Shown: one piece after another, positions 44,900 through 57,420 of the stretch
Layout: each line of letters starts with the position of its first letter
Numbering within the stretch: the first letter of the stretch is position 1
Source of the DNA: Dendrophyllia cribrosa
Lineage: Eukaryota; Cnidaria; Anthozoa; Scleractinia; Dendrophylliidae
Length of the DNA stretch: 64,000 nt
Reading direction: 5' to 3'
NCBI GenBank assembly: GCA_024195265.1
Contig: JAJLRJ010000007.1
Span: 8,977,328 to 9,041,327, forward strand
Position numbers and translations under genes: made by a program
The notes under the pieces: model-generated
Database searches by the model: none
What the model was told of the DNA's origin: nothing
Seen by the model: the letters and a program-made list of their open reading frames with translations, nothing else

Positions 44900-47800
44900 A
44901 GTGAAAGTTGAAGTTCTAAGTTTCATTCAAATACTGCCATGAACTTCTCACAATTTTCGCCTGCCTTAAGGCTAAATTAATGTCGATGTCTTAAAACAAT
45001 TCCAGAATAACAACTATACGCCTTCGGAAAGCCACAATTTATAATTAATGGATTAATGTCGGCATTCATTTGTTTAAACTATTTTTACAATACTTCGCGG
45101 CACTTTCAGACAAGTTCGCGAGAAAAAATCCTTGATTTTGGGCTGCGCGGCGCCAACTTTCATCAAGCCGTTTTGACAAATTGGTTTGTTTTCAATCCGT
45201 AAAGTGAAGAGCCGAAAATACACCGAAAATACACTATTTAATAGAAAAATATGATATGACCTATATTACCGTACAAAAAAAAAAACAGGATGCTCTATAG
45301 CTTCCACTTTTGTGCACAGCCTGACAAAACCTTCAGCCACATAAGCGACCCAGGGGGTATTAGTAAAAAGGTAATAAATTTGTCACGGTTTTTCTAGTCG
45401 ACTTAAATTAATTTATTTGCAGATGAATACAATATTTCCGTAGCAACCCGATAAGTATCAGGTTCGTTGCGTTAGGTTTGCGTTCCCGAGGTTATATCTT
45501 ACCTTTAAAAGAAAAATTAGAAGTGAGATGACAAGATTAATACTACTTTTATTCCGGCGTTTTTAATATAAAGGTGGCGCGATCAATAAAAATTGAAAAA
45601 AAAAAAAATTAAAAAAACCCTCCATGTTATGTCAGTTTTATCATAACACTACATAAGTTATATATAGCGCATTAAAAAAAAATAGAAAACCTAATTATAA
45701 GCATGTACAACTGATTTAATTTATGGAATATAACTTGATATTATTCAGTTAGCTTCTCGATCGCGAGCATCTTGCTTGTTAGAAATAAACAAGATAAAAT
45801 TAGAAAATATTTTCCCCTTTAGATATATTACGCTTCATGTGTATTTGATGAAAATTCGTTTATTTCACTACTACAGCGAGAATATTAAGGGACGACAGTG
45901 TCTTGGATGATTTATCGTGTTTTTATAAGTATGGTCAAGAGTTCGCTTTAAGTTTGCTTTGTAGAATTGAAATAAGAGGAAAAGTTGTGAAAGCAAAGAA
46001 GTATGATCTAAAAATTAGTAGAAATTATCATGTAGTTGTATTTTATTTTGTACCAACCTGATGAATTTTTACCGTGTTAAAATAAAGATTGAATTTGAAT
46101 TTTGAATTTGAATTTGACAACGGCTAAAAAAACTCAAAATTTTACCAGAATGGCAATTTTGACTTCATGACCACCTGTCACAAAATCAAATTTGATGAAC
46201 TGCACTTCCATCCTTGTAATCCTGCACTTTGTCCCTAAACTTCTTGTTCTATCTGGCTCTGTGGAATCATTTTATCCAGTTTAGTTGTATATTTTATGCC
46301 ATTTGACAATATATAACATCGAAATTAGTTAAGCGAAATTTCCGTTTTCGACGGGATACTGTCCTTCAAACGATTTTTTTTTAATAATACTTGGTGGTCT
46401 GAGGCAACGACTGATCTCGCGGCAGTTATCTGTGCATGTGATAAAAAAAGAATTATGTGCTTTGGATTACCTATGACCCGAAATTAAATATAAAATCTGA
46501 ACGACCTTCAGTCGTGCACTTAGTGAGTAATCTTACCACGACTAAATACTTATTATATTATATTTTTGTTTGCACTTGTAGACTTGTTTCAAATAACAAT
46601 ATAAGCGCCTAACCTCACAACAGAAAAGAACGTTCAAGTGTAATTTTCTTGGCTCCATTCTTGGCGGTGAACTTTTGGCTATTATTTAATTTAGTTTACC
46701 GCAAAAATTGTCGGCCTATCGGCAAAAAGAAAGACCGCCTTTTTGCGAATTAAAATGACGGCAACAACACATATATTACTTTTAGTATCTTGATTTATGT
46801 TACCCTGCAATTAACTCTAAGGAAGGCCTTATATTCAGATTGAAATCCCAGCATTTACAATCTTGCTTTTTTGCCTCTCCTAAAACTGATCTAGTTTGAA
46901 AACATAAAACTTCCCATATAACAACAGTTTAATTAATAAAGTTATAAATGCTGCATTTTAAAGCTCGGCTTTTCGTTTAAATTATTTAGTAACGCAGATT
47001 TTGTTGGCCTATTGCAAAAAGAAAGACCGGCTCGCTGCGAATTAAAACGGAAACAACCAAACATATATCTCTCTTGATTTATGTTACCTTGCAAATCCTT
47101 TCGGGGAAATAACCTTACGGAAAGCCTTAATATTCAGATTTTTAATAATTTTGACGAAAAGCTGAGCTTTAAAATGCAACATAATATTTTATTAAACTGC
47201 CGTAAGTAAAAATGTCGTTTTGGGTATAAAAAAATAAGGCTTTAAGGCAGCAAAACGTTAACCTTTCACTGAACCGTTTTAAATATATTTAAAATTCGAA
47301 CAGATCTGTAAATGTGCTAGCTGATGATCCTATTTTTTATCAACGTGAGTTTAACAGCCGTCCAACCAAAACGGACAGAAAATACATATAGTAAAGGAAA
47401 TTTCATTTAAAATTCCCCCAACAGTTATGGTCGCTAAGGACAGCATAGTAACGGTTAACACAATCGGGACTATTTTTTAAACTTGCTTTGCCTCTTCACT
47501 GTGTTGAACTTCATACTTCCCTGTGATGCATGGAAGGGAGCTAAAACGAATTCAAGGAAACGTATATTTATAGTATTGTGCTAGTTTAGCCACAGAAATT
47601 AATGTAAACATCTCCTGTCAGGACTTATTTTTTCTCTTTAACACATCTTTATATAGAATACGACTCTTAACTGAACGTCACGGAAACAAGAATTGTCTAA
47701 AAACACCATATGATCAATTGTTCAACTAAATTTTTTTCATAAAGCTTAGAAATAATAAATGAAATATTCTGAAGCCGGAAAAGAAAAATCTTCTGCTAAA

Positions 47801-48900
47801 GAAATATCAGATGATTTATTGCAAAGCATTTGTCGTTGTCAATAAAAGTACTTTTATGAAAATAGCGCCGTCAAAAGAGAACTTTATTTTATTCATTGTT
47901 TTATATGGGACGGTCCTGTTCAATTTTAGACAAGTCGGGTAATATATTTTAACTTTTAAAACTGGACGAAACTTTGCGGTGTGACATTCAAATTTAAACT
48001 TATGAGCATTTTTTTTCCTGGGGTGTTGTTAGAAAACGAAACTTGCGAAATTTATCAAATGTTAACCATAAATAAACTTGCAAGCAGTGAATTGAGGTTT
48101 TACATTTGCTCTTGGACCCAAAATAAGTAACTCAGAAACAAGAATACTTGTTACATTAAAACGTGGTAGCTGTAGCCAGCCATGATTAAAAATATAAAAA
48201 AGCTGGCATTGTGTCTCTTTCTTTAACATGAAAATTCTTCAATTCTAATCTACGAAAACATTATCTTATGTTTATCATGCAGCCTTCATATATTTAAGTA
48301 ATGTAATAGTTTCGTGTGGAAAAGAAAAGCTAAGAAATGTAAATATTCTTATTTGACAAACATTCCGCGTGACCTTTCTATTGACTCTTCCACAAGAGCG
48401 ATTAAATTCAATATTCAAGAAAAAGCCCAAAATTTATTTTTTTAAATACTCAAAAAAAAAGTGAACCGAACTCATAGAAAAGTAGCCGGCAAGATGGACT
48501 AAAACACACACTTTCTTATTGTCTACATTTAATTGAGGAAATTTTAAACCGAAAATGAAAGGACTAAGGCAAATTAATAAAATGTGAAATGGCCATTAAT
48601 GTTGAATTTGGGGAAATTCAATGAAAATTTCACAAATAAGCAAATTCGAATTTTATAGCATAGGAAGCTTCAATATTGCAGTATATCGGGTAGAATATAA
48701 CAACCAAGGATAAATTTAAATTCTTGACAGTAAGGTGAATTTGATGGAAATCAATATTAAAATAATATCTCTAAGTTGACGAGATTCTTAAATCTATCTT
48801 CACCGCGGATTTATTTGAAAATGTGTTGAAATCTTAGTAAGAGATTGGATGTTGAAAAGAGTTTATCCAACACACTTTGACATCAGTGTAAAACTGATTT
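44900..48900. other. Long gene-poor stretch
   Basis: No open frame, TIR element or RNA gene was recognised. A partial duplication is visible: about 46690-46860 and 46985-47150 share GGCAAAAAGAAAGACCG, GCGAATTAAAA and CTTGATTTATGTTACC. Short GAATTTGAATTT repeats occur at 46090-46125. Confidence 0.4.
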
Positions 48901-48925
48901 AAAACATTTATACATCTGTTTTTAT

Positions 48926-49530
48926 TTGTTTGTTTATTTATTTATTTTATATAAAGTTTACACTGAGAATATTACTAGCAGCTGTAGATGCAGCCATGGA
49001 ATTCTTTTATCGTGGCTATGCGTGGGACATTACAAGATACATCGCTACAGAAAATGCGCACACCTCCGTGTTTGGTTCAGTGCTAACACCCACCCGTCAC
49101 GTTTCATGCACTGTTTATGCCTTCAAGTTATGTTCTAACCGAAAGGTTTGCCTCTCATGACCGGTGACATCTAAGAAAGGAAAGAGCTGTTAACAGTGCC
49201 AAAAGAAAGAAAGTAGAATTGATGAAGGGTGGATATACGTATTTTATGAGGCTATTATTCCAACTTGGAAGATATTAAATAAATCAAATTCAGTCTAATG
49301 ATCCGGACTGAGAGGAAACAAGCAGAGCTCTTTGTTTGTGATTTGATTTCACCTGCTCTAGAAAATGAACGGATTAAGACAAAAACAGGCGGGATAAGTC
49401 TTACAGTACGGCGAGGAAAAGAGCATATGCTTGTAATCTCAAACAATACAGCATTCGTTGATCAGATTGTGCTTTATCGCAGGGATTTGCCTTGGAAAAC
49501 ATTTTGTACACACGGCTCCATATGATGGAA
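48926..49530 (+). other. Two unassigned open stretches
   Basis: Open frames at 48930-49160 (after TTACTAG, reading AAMEFFYRGYAWDITRYIAT) and 49298-49525 show no motif I recognise. They may be exons or chance frames. No firm splice pairing was found. Confidence 0.15.
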
Positions 49531-50035
49531 GGGAACATTGCATTGATTAATGAGCGGAAAAGGGGGTTTGTCGTGTTCACTGCCGCTGAACGCCCACTTG
49601 AGGGAATTCAAAGAACAGAATGACCCAGTTTATCCAGGAAGTGCGTGTCAAAATCCTCAAAGCGACTTCCGACAACAGAGTAGAATACATGAGATAAATA
49701 ACGGGCGCTTCAGGTTTCAGTAACACAGTCATTTCAAACAGACCATCGCTGTGAGTGCTGAGGGTTCTGTTGGCTGCACAAAGCAAACTGTATCCAGCTG
49801 AAAAGTGGGCAAATCTTTATGTAAGTAACTTTGTTAGTTAGTTTCACCAAAAACAGTTTAAGATGCTTTTCGATCAGTTACTTATAACAGATCTAATCAA
49901 AACTAAGGCTTTCGCCAAAGCCATAATTTAGCAATAGGTTTAATATTTCGTTTATCGAAAATTCTAGTCCATGCTCACAATTTTAGAGGGTAATATTTTG
50001 TGACTTTTGTTCTCTCAAACGTTTCTACTCAGTGC

Positions 50036-50687
50036 TTCTCTCGTTTTTTTATGGGAACATCGATCGCTGCTTCCCGCCCTAACACGAGAATTTTTTGACG
50101 CACTGGCCCGGACAGGTTTGCCGAGCGTGCAGCGTGTGCAGCAGCGATTCTTGCACTCATCCGTCATATTTTCTTGGGCATCCTAGGTATTTTCGCATGA
50201 GAAAAAAATTTTTAAGCTTCTATTAGTCATCAAGGCTGGCAATTTTAGTGAAGCGATTCGAAAGGTAATATAAACAAGTCTTAGTTTAATTGTTTTTGGT
50301 GTTCTACCCACTGGGTTTTGAAAAAAGTCTCACTTTTCACGTTATACCTGCCCATTTTATTTAACAAAAACTAATGTCTGCTCTGGCTTAAGCTCGTTTA
50401 TATTAGGAAACAAACATAGACTTGTTTCAATTGCCTTTCCTGAATCGTTTCCTTAGAATTGCCAGCCATGCGTGACTAATATAAGCTTAAAAGATTGTTC
50501 CTCCTGCGAAAATACTTAGATATCCAAGAAAATATGACGGGTGAATGCAAGAATCGCTGCTGTACGCGTAGTTAGTCGATCGCTCGGCAAACCTGTCTGG
50601 CCAATTCGTTAAAAAATTGCTCGTGTTGGGGAAAGTTTCGGTTACGGGAAGCAGAGACCGGTGTTCCCATGTAAAAAAAATGAGAGT
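50036..50687. repeat. Foldback element, ~270-bp arms
   Basis: ATGGGAACATCGATCGCTGC at the left corresponds to the complement of GCAGAGACCGGTGTTCCCAT at the right. The inner arms share GGTTTGCCGAGCG, GCGATTCTTGCA and TATTTTCTTGG in opposite orientation. The loop lies near 50280-50400. Confidence 0.65.
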
Positions 50688-50699
50688 GTAAACATAAAC

Positions 50700-51070
50700 G
50701 ATATTATTATTATAATTATTATTATTATTATTATTCTCTCTTTTATCACAGTCTTTGCTGGTGTTCTTTTTGTGCATCAGCCGGGCGCATTATTATTATT
50801 ATTATTATTATTAATATTTATAACTTGTAATAATTTTTTTTTATTATAAAGGAATCTTTTATTAATAACCAAGCTAACAATAATTATAATTTTCAATAAC
50901 TATAAATTGATACTCAAATTTACTTAATTACTTAATTGATTACATCACATATCCTTAACTATGATTTCTTAATTATTTAACAATTTACTTAACAATTACT
51001 TAATAACTTGTAATAATAATAATAGTAAAGTCCCAATAATTATTAATAAAGTATTAATAGCACCAAAAAT
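50700..51070. repeat. TTA/AAT microsatellites and AT-rich sequence
   Basis: ATT/TTA runs occur at 50702-50737 and 50788-50812, with further AATA/TTAA-rich text up to 51070. There is no gene. Confidence 0.75.
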
Positions 51071-51454
51071 TTTTTTTTTAATATTATTATCTCTAATTCG
51101 CACAGATGTTCATTGTCTTGGAAACAACACATTTTCTACTTTTAGTCTGGTCCCGTCCCGAGAGCTTAGACTTCAAGGACGTTTCTCAAAAGAACTGAAA
51201 CAACGAAAGAATGTTATTACTGTAACATTATTTCTTATTATTATAATTATTATTAAAAAATAATAACCAAATCTTTTATTGATAACAAAGCTAACTAAAA
51301 AATCTTATTTTACAATTAATTTCACTTAATAAAAACTATTCAGTCAAAACACTATTTACATTATTCCTTTCGATTAAGAAAAAAATAAAAAAGACACTTA
51401 ATTTAGATTATTATTAATAATTGCGTCGACGAAGGAGACGCTTCCTAATCTTGT

Positions 51455-51635
51455 CGGCTAGGCGCGCGGAACGAATCGAGAAAAGTGTCGGTACCAAATC
51501 TGCGCCATCTTGAAACGTCACAATAGTATCCAGCATGCTTAGCGCGTCGTCTAGGCGGAATGAATCGAGAAAAAGTGTCGGTAGCAAATCTGCGCCATCT
51601 TGAAACGTCACAATAGTATCCAGCATACCCAGCGC
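51455..51635. repeat. Direct duplication of ~86 bp
   Basis: AATCGAGAAAAGTGTCGGTA then CAAATCTGCGCCATCTTG and CAATAGTATCCAGCAT occur twice in a row. The minus-strand open frame repeats LDTIVTFQDGADL for the same reason. Confidence 0.75.
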
Positions 51636-51776
51636 GTGGAAATCAGGCATCAGATCAGGTCAAGACGAGGTGCCACGGGATAAGGAGACGCACTATAATC
51701 TATGATTACTACTAGTATTAGTATTATTATTGTTGTTATTGCTATTGTTACTTTCATGTTACCGACTCGCACGTTA

Positions 51777-51972
51777 AGCCTGGTTTCCATATAATCGCAA
51801 GGATCGCAAGGATCGCAGCGATCGCAGAAAAAAGTGTTGTGCGACCCTTACGATCATAAAGAAACCAAAAACTTTGCGATCGTTGCGATCTTTGCGATCG
51901 TTGCGATCGCGATCGCAGAGATCTCTGCGATCCTTGCGATCCTTGAGATCGAGAGGTTTTTATATGGAAACC
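51777..51972. mobile_element. GGTTTCCATATAATCGC MITE
   Basis: The ends CCTGGTTTCCATATAATCGC and GTTTTTATATGGAAACC are inverted, and the arms are rich in GCGATC/CAAGGATCGC words. In layout it resembles the 4642-5145 array. It lies directly upstream of a MADF-type frame. Confidence 0.6.
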
Positions 51973-52073
51973 TGACTCTTGCGATCATTGCGATCCAAAA
52001 TATTCCAGAAAGCATTGCACACCAAAGCCTTGTATCCCATAATTCACTTAAAGTTTATCCCACTTTCGGCAAA

Positions 52074-52361
52074 ATGGCGTCCACAACACAAGTAGACAAC
52101 GCCATTTTCATGGAAGAAGTACAGACATTTGACTGTATATACAACAAATTCAGTAAAGATTTCGAAAAGAAACAAATGAAGGAGAACTGCTGGGCAAAAA
52201 TTGCCGAAAAGTTCAAAACGAGCACAAGTGAGGCTCAAAATAAGTTAAAAACATTAGGACAGTTTATGGACGATTTTTTGAGGAGGCGATTTTTCGCACC
52301 AGGCCTGTTAATCGGAAACCAGGCTCTAGTATTAAGATACCTGCGATCAATCCAAATCTAA
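52074..52361 (+). pseudogene. MADF/Myb-SANT-like domain ORF
   Basis: Start at an AAAATGG context. The 95-residue frame reads MASTTQVDNAIFMEEVQTFD, then CIYNKFSKDF and ENCWAKIAEKF, the tryptophan-spaced helix pattern of MADF DNA-binding domains. After about residue 68 the text (FFAPGLLIG...) no longer fits, so a frameshift or truncation is likely. MADF proteins often accompany PIF/Harbinger transposases; none was found nearby. The longer open frame from 51834 runs through the MITE. Confidence 0.55.
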
Positions 52362-52689
52362 AGAATCCGACGTTTCCTCGCGGCATGGCAGTCGATCTTT
52401 CTACTTTTTTCGAGCTTGAGAAGAATTGTAACCAAAACTTTCCTCGAGCAAAGGATTTTTTCTGCTCAATCAGGAGGCAGCATTCATAGAGCTGTTGGGT
52501 AAGACTTTGTCCCCAGGGGGTCTTCTCTTCATATCCAACTTTTCTTTGCCTCCGATTTTTTACCCGTCGTCTCGCCTTTCCCTCGCCACCGAGCTAGGAT
52601 GGATGGATGGCTTGCTGTTCCAACAGATCTGTAATCCTCTCTTAAACAGGGAGTTTTTACCATCTACACGCGAAAACCGGTTAGTCCAC

Positions 52690-53005
52690 GGTTTGTGTAA
52701 ATGGTAAACAAAACTCCAGAAAGTGAAATTCCGTTTGAGATTGGTGTGTACCATTTACCACTGACACCAGGAACGAGCTGAGTAACCACGCTTACGCATC
52801 AAAACTGGTGCAGGGCCTGGATCTTGTAGATAAAAGCAAATGGTACACACATTTCCGTTCGGAAATTCCGGTTGGGAATTTTGGACTACCTTTGAACAAA
52901 TCCCGTTTTCTCCGGAAATTTTCCGTTTGGGAAGACCAAATTAGCCTTTCGATTCCATTTACATTCCAACCGAAATTTCCGGATTTTTTGGGTAAATGGT
53001 AAACA
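52690..53005. repeat. Relative of the 18655-19020 TIR element
   Basis: AAATGGTAAAC and TACCATTTACC occur near 52700 and 52749, and GGAAATTCCGGTTGGG with its counterpart CCAACCGAAATTTCCGG near 52860 and 52965. They appear to be one or two damaged copies. Confidence 0.5.
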
Positions 53006-53551
53006 ACGAGGAACACAAATTATATTTACCTGAACATTTTAACATTACGGTGTAAATGCTTTTGTTATGAACCGTTAAAGAATCGACACAATAACAGAAT
53101 TGTTAGATGAGTAACTTTGTATCGTATATTCCACTAGAGAATTTAACTACTTAGCTTTCAACAATGAAATGAACCATTTAAAAAGAATCTACACGAGGAT
53201 ACTGAACCTAAAAACTTACTTCTGTAGAGGGTTTCCAACTATAAAAATGGACATGGACTTTACTTGACTCAGATCTCAAAACTGGTTTTCGTTCGGACTT
53301 TTTGGCTTTCCGTACATGTGCTGAAAACTAAAGCTGAAAGCTAATGTACGTTTGTAGCCCACGTCTTGTTTTTTGGGTCGTTCTTAGTTAGCATTAAAGG
53401 AGCTAGGTCACGGACACAGTGCGTCTTAAAAAATTGGGCATATTTCTTTAAATTTTCTCAATCAATTCGTAACTCAGCCCAAACCATCCTTGATTCTGTT
53501 CAGGTTATTATTACACACTTAACATATGGGCTTTGTTCAAGCAAATTTATT

Positions 53552-53765
53552 CACCGAATCCATTGGATTGTGTTCGATTGTGTTCGGTTGCCGAATGCAA
53601 TCGAACACAATCTAAAGGATTGAGTTCGATTGGGTTCGATTGAGTTCGATTGAGTTCGATTGGTTCGGAATCGAACTCACACAAAATTCGGCGTTCGATT
53701 TCGTTCGATTGCCGAACACAATCGAACACAATCCACGGATTGAGTTCGATTGAGTTCGATTTCCG
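53552..53765. repeat. TCGATTGAGT minisatellite, both orientations
   Basis: Units of GATTGAGTTC and its complement GAACACAATC alternate in blocks, so the region can fold on itself. Open frames here are artefacts. Confidence 0.75.
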
Positions 53766-54007
53766 TACGTTCGATTTACTATGCCGGGATATAATTATGT
53801 TGTTATGTTGTTCCTGTTATCAGAGCCGAGTTTTCATTGCACTATGTTATGTTATGTTATGTTACCCCTTATGCATTTGAATAAGTTACAATAAAGAACG
53901 TTAAAAAACAGTTTTTACTTTATTTGCATGTATGAGAGTCGCAAACTCACAACTCGCAAACTCGCAAACTCGGAACTCGCAACTTAATCTATCTCCGAAT
54001 CATTTAA

Positions 54008-54950
54008 TATATATATATAGATAGGCTGAGCCTAACAGCGTCGCTCCCTGAACAAGCTTAACTAAGGTGAAACTTAACTAACGTTTTTAAAGGTGAAAGG
54101 TCGGAAGCACAAGAATTAAGATTGACGACCGGGCTATTTTTCAATTTTATCAATTCTCAAAAACAGTATTACGCGACCGTCCGCATAGTACATTTAGACC
54201 GTACAAAAGTTCACAAAAACAACGTTTTCTCCGTCTACAATAACTAGTACGACTACTTTCCGAATAAAATACAGTTGTTGCTTGCCAAAAATTGCCCGAG
54301 AAACTGATTTGGAAATCAAAATTGCAAAAATACACAAACATATTTGCATAAGGCGACGCGAGTGAAGATAGAACTATAAAAACGCTTTTTAATCTATGTA
54401 ATGAACGAACAAACACATAAAAATGGACAACACAATCTTCTTTCGAAAAATTTTATTCAAATCTCCATTAGTTTATGTTTCAAAGCAAAACACGTACCAT
54501 TTATAGCGCATCGAGTTCGCCGAGCTGCCTTGGATGAAATTCAAGAAATCGATACAACTGAATTTAAGCACGTTTTAAAAACAATTCTCCAAAACTACAC
54601 AAGAACACAAAGAAAAAGTCAATCACAGATTGATATCAACATAAATTCCCATCGAAAAATGTAATCTGTTTTACCTTTAAGTCCCTCGCTTGCTTGGAAA
54701 TTCTTTAAATCTCCGCTTCTTTGATTGTGAAATCCGTAACGAAAACAAACATCTCGGATGTTGTGTGGCGTCAAACGCGCATGTTTTGCGACGTCATACG
54801 CGCCCGCGAGCTAGCCGTGCCCAACGCGGGCGGCACACGCACGCGCCCGCGAAACATTCCGCTAGCCATGACCATGAAAAATGACGGGCATAGGTTTTAG
54901 GTTCTATGAGTATGGGACTCCGCGCGGGCCTTCGGCCAGCAGAGCTCCGC
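54008..54950 (-). mobile_element. R1 interspersed repeat, copy 2
   Basis: Inverted relative to copy 1 at 35503-37250. Its ends are the TA-rich tail at 54008 and AGCGGAGC near 54950. It has no MITE B, so it preserves the target site of that MITE at about 54115-54125. The open frames inside have no counterpart in copy 1. Confidence 0.65.
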
Positions 54951-55105
54951 TACTAAGGAAATTAATTCCTGTGAAGTTGTTATTTTGTATTTTTCTAGAC
55001 AACGTTACTTTAATTACTTACTATAGTTACTTTACTTTTATATATATATATATGTGTTATAAAATTTTAATGTTTTTTTAAATACAACAGAAAAGCAAGC
55101 AAACA

Positions 55106-55175
55106 ATGATGAGGCTACCTCGTTTGGCAATCAGCATATTTATCGCGTACATGATTCTTTCTCTATCTTACTCAG
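55106..55175 (+). CDS. Secreted cysteine-rich protein, signal-peptide exon
   Basis: MMRLPRLAISIFIAYMILSL then SYS: two basic residues, a hydrophobic core and small residues before the end form a clear signal peptide of about 23 residues. The exon ends TCA G | GTAATA in phase 1. A phase-1 acceptor at 60370 begins the next coding exon and restores the frame, giving Val24. The distance is 5.2 kb and the intron contains LINE and TIR elements; a small middle exon in phase 1-1 cannot be excluded. TA-rich sequence lies upstream at 55034-55060. Confidence 0.7.
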
Positions 55176-56144
55176 GTAATAATTTTAAAAACATTTATGC
55201 ATGTAGCATTTTGTTACATCAACTGTACATGAATTTAACGATCAAACAACTTGATGGTGTTTCAGCCATTTAAGTTGACGGGTAAAACTAGCAATACCTT
55301 TTCTTGGATTTTTCCAAAAATACGCCGGTTCTAGAACTCAAACTAGTTTAATCTAGTTACTAAATCTATAAAAATCTCTGCGGGGCTGGTTAATTTTGGA
55401 CTTTGGTTCACTGAGGAAAAACCTTCAAAAATTATTTGTTACAAACTTCGGTGAAATTAACATTTCGTTCATTCGACAGAAATCATTTAAGAAAACTCAA
55501 TCGGCCTTCAGGCTTAAAGTATAGCATGTACTCTATCAATGTGTATCAAATCTACTGTTGATAGCCGTTATTTTTTAAACAATATCCATCCAAATTAAAT
55601 AAAGCTTACGTTACGGTTTTCTTCAGTTCTCAACTTGCGAAGAACGAGTCGGTTCTTTCTGTACAGCATACATTTTCTGCACAAAATTCAAATGTCTAAG
55701 CCATCTCTTGTGACTGATCATACTGTTTGTCTTTAGCAGTGGAGGTCCATTAACCCATCACAATGCAAATAACAACAGCTTTTGTAGTACCCGGAAGGTC
55801 ACCTAAGCAAGCCATAGTCGGAAGCTTTGTTCGTCCACGAACATTTCTACTCTGGATTTACCGTTTGTCATCATTCGCTCCAAAAGAAGATAAAGCGGTT
55901 TTCTGATTAACACTTTAATGATCAATTTCATTTAGCCAAGCATTTTACTGTCTTTCTTTCGCCTTTCCTTCGTAGTTAAGGCCACCAGTTCAGGCTTTCA
56001 GGTAAAAACATCTCTGGTCAGCGGTATAACCAGAATACGGTTTGACTTAGTCATAAAATGCCAACATGGCGTCCGCATCATGTGAGGCGCCAGAAAAATT
56101 ATTGGAATTGGAATGCCAGAAGTACGAGCAGATTTGCTGTTCCC

Positions 56145-56534
56145 TTAGGAATACTTCAACTGAAGTTTTAAGTCTCTAGCTTTCTTGGCATTTCCTTCGT
56201 TACCGCTTCGATCACTCGTCCTCTTTTTAGTTGATTTCTCTCTTTCCAGAAACTTCACCCACAAACTGAGTTCGCAGAGTAAATACTGACTACCTGAAAT
56301 AGTCCATCGCATGGATACCGCCAAAATAAAACTAAAGGCAATACTCATGCCTAATGTTTGGTATTTTATTTTATTTGCGTGTCTACGTATCAGAAAATAA
56401 AAGTATAGGAATATGTACACTAAAGGCTGCTTAACGTTTTGTTCCCAAACATTGCTAACAACATAATAGAATAGACAATTAGTGACAATGTAATGGGATG
56501 AGGACGCCACGTTAAGCAATTTACGAAGAAACAT
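56145..56534 (-). CDS. Uncharacterised 129-residue ORF in TIR element
   Basis: Two or three hydrophobic segments (for example MSIAFSFILAVSMRW) are followed by a Lys/Arg-rich tail. No motif is recognised. It may be a chance frame or an accessory frame of the surrounding element. Confidence 0.2.
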   Translation of the reverse strand: MFLRKLLNVASSSHYIVTNCLFYYVVSNVWEQNVKQPLVYIFLYFYFLIRRHANKIKYQTLGMSIAFSFILAVSMRWTISGSQYLLCELSLWVKFLEREKSTKKRTSDRSGNEGNAKKARDLKLQLKYS

Positions 56535-56750
56535 TGTATTTTAGACATAACCGCTGACCAGCAGTGCTTTGCCTGAACTGGTGACCTCGGTGACCTAATA
56601 CTAACTTTATTTAACGAGGGTGGAGTACATTAATTACTGGTCACCCAGTAGTTTTCATAATGGCCCTCCTACAATAAAACTAATGAACTGTAATAATTAA
56701 TTAATTAACTAAATAATCTACTAACATTGATTAGTTAACTACACATGAAA

Positions 56751-57420
56751 CTAATAGGTTTTACAAATCTTAAAATGATCAATAGAGGAATTCCTACTGA
56801 GATACAAATTAATTAAATAATTTTTGAAATTGGTATGGGAGATCGACCCATATTTGGGGCCAAGAGCATTCCACAAACGGCTGGCGCTTGAGTGAAACGT
56901 TCTAAGGCCAGAGTTCCTGTTACAAGCTGGTGTTGTTATGTTATTATTGGAAGCAGATCTTGTGTTGTGATCATGAGTATAATTTATATTTTCAATGTAT
57001 TTATTAAAATATGACGGGCAGTGTCCTTGATTTATTTTATGTAGCATATAGAGCTTCCTAATACGTATGATGTCATCTATAGGTAGCCAATTTAATTTAT
57101 TAAAAAGCTTGACTGAGTTTTCATGAGTATCAGCATCTAGAATCAACCTAGCACATCGTTTCTGTAGTCTTAGAACTCTTTGGAGGTTTCCAACGGTGCA
57201 GTTACCCCAGACTGTACAACAGAACTCTAGTATTGGTTTAATGAGGGCATTATATAACATTTTCCTACAAGCTAAGGTTAGATGGATTTTTGCTCTTTAA
57301 GGAGACATATTCTAGAGTTAAGTTTATTGATCAAATAGTCAATGTGTAAGTTCCATGAAAGGTTTGAGTCAATAACAACTCCGATGAACTTTTCTCCAAC
57401 CGCTTCTTCTTCTGATATAA
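56751..57420 (-). pseudogene. 5'-truncated LINE, ORF2 C-terminus
   Basis: The frame reads MLYNALIKPILEFCCTVWGN, LQKRCARLILDA and FNKLNWLPIDD, the standard C-terminal part of non-LTR retrotransposon ORF2. Upstream, frameshifted text GEKFIGVVIDSNLSWNLHID extends it to about 57420. It differs from the LINE at 27120-31190. Confidence 0.8.

Noticed and set aside
51414..51650. 78-codon minus frame with an internal repeat
   Set aside because: The repeat comes from a DNA duplication of about 86 bp; no known domain.
56065..56175. Small frame from ATGGCGTCC near 56070
   Set aside because: 36 codons, inside a TIR element, with no donor or domain.
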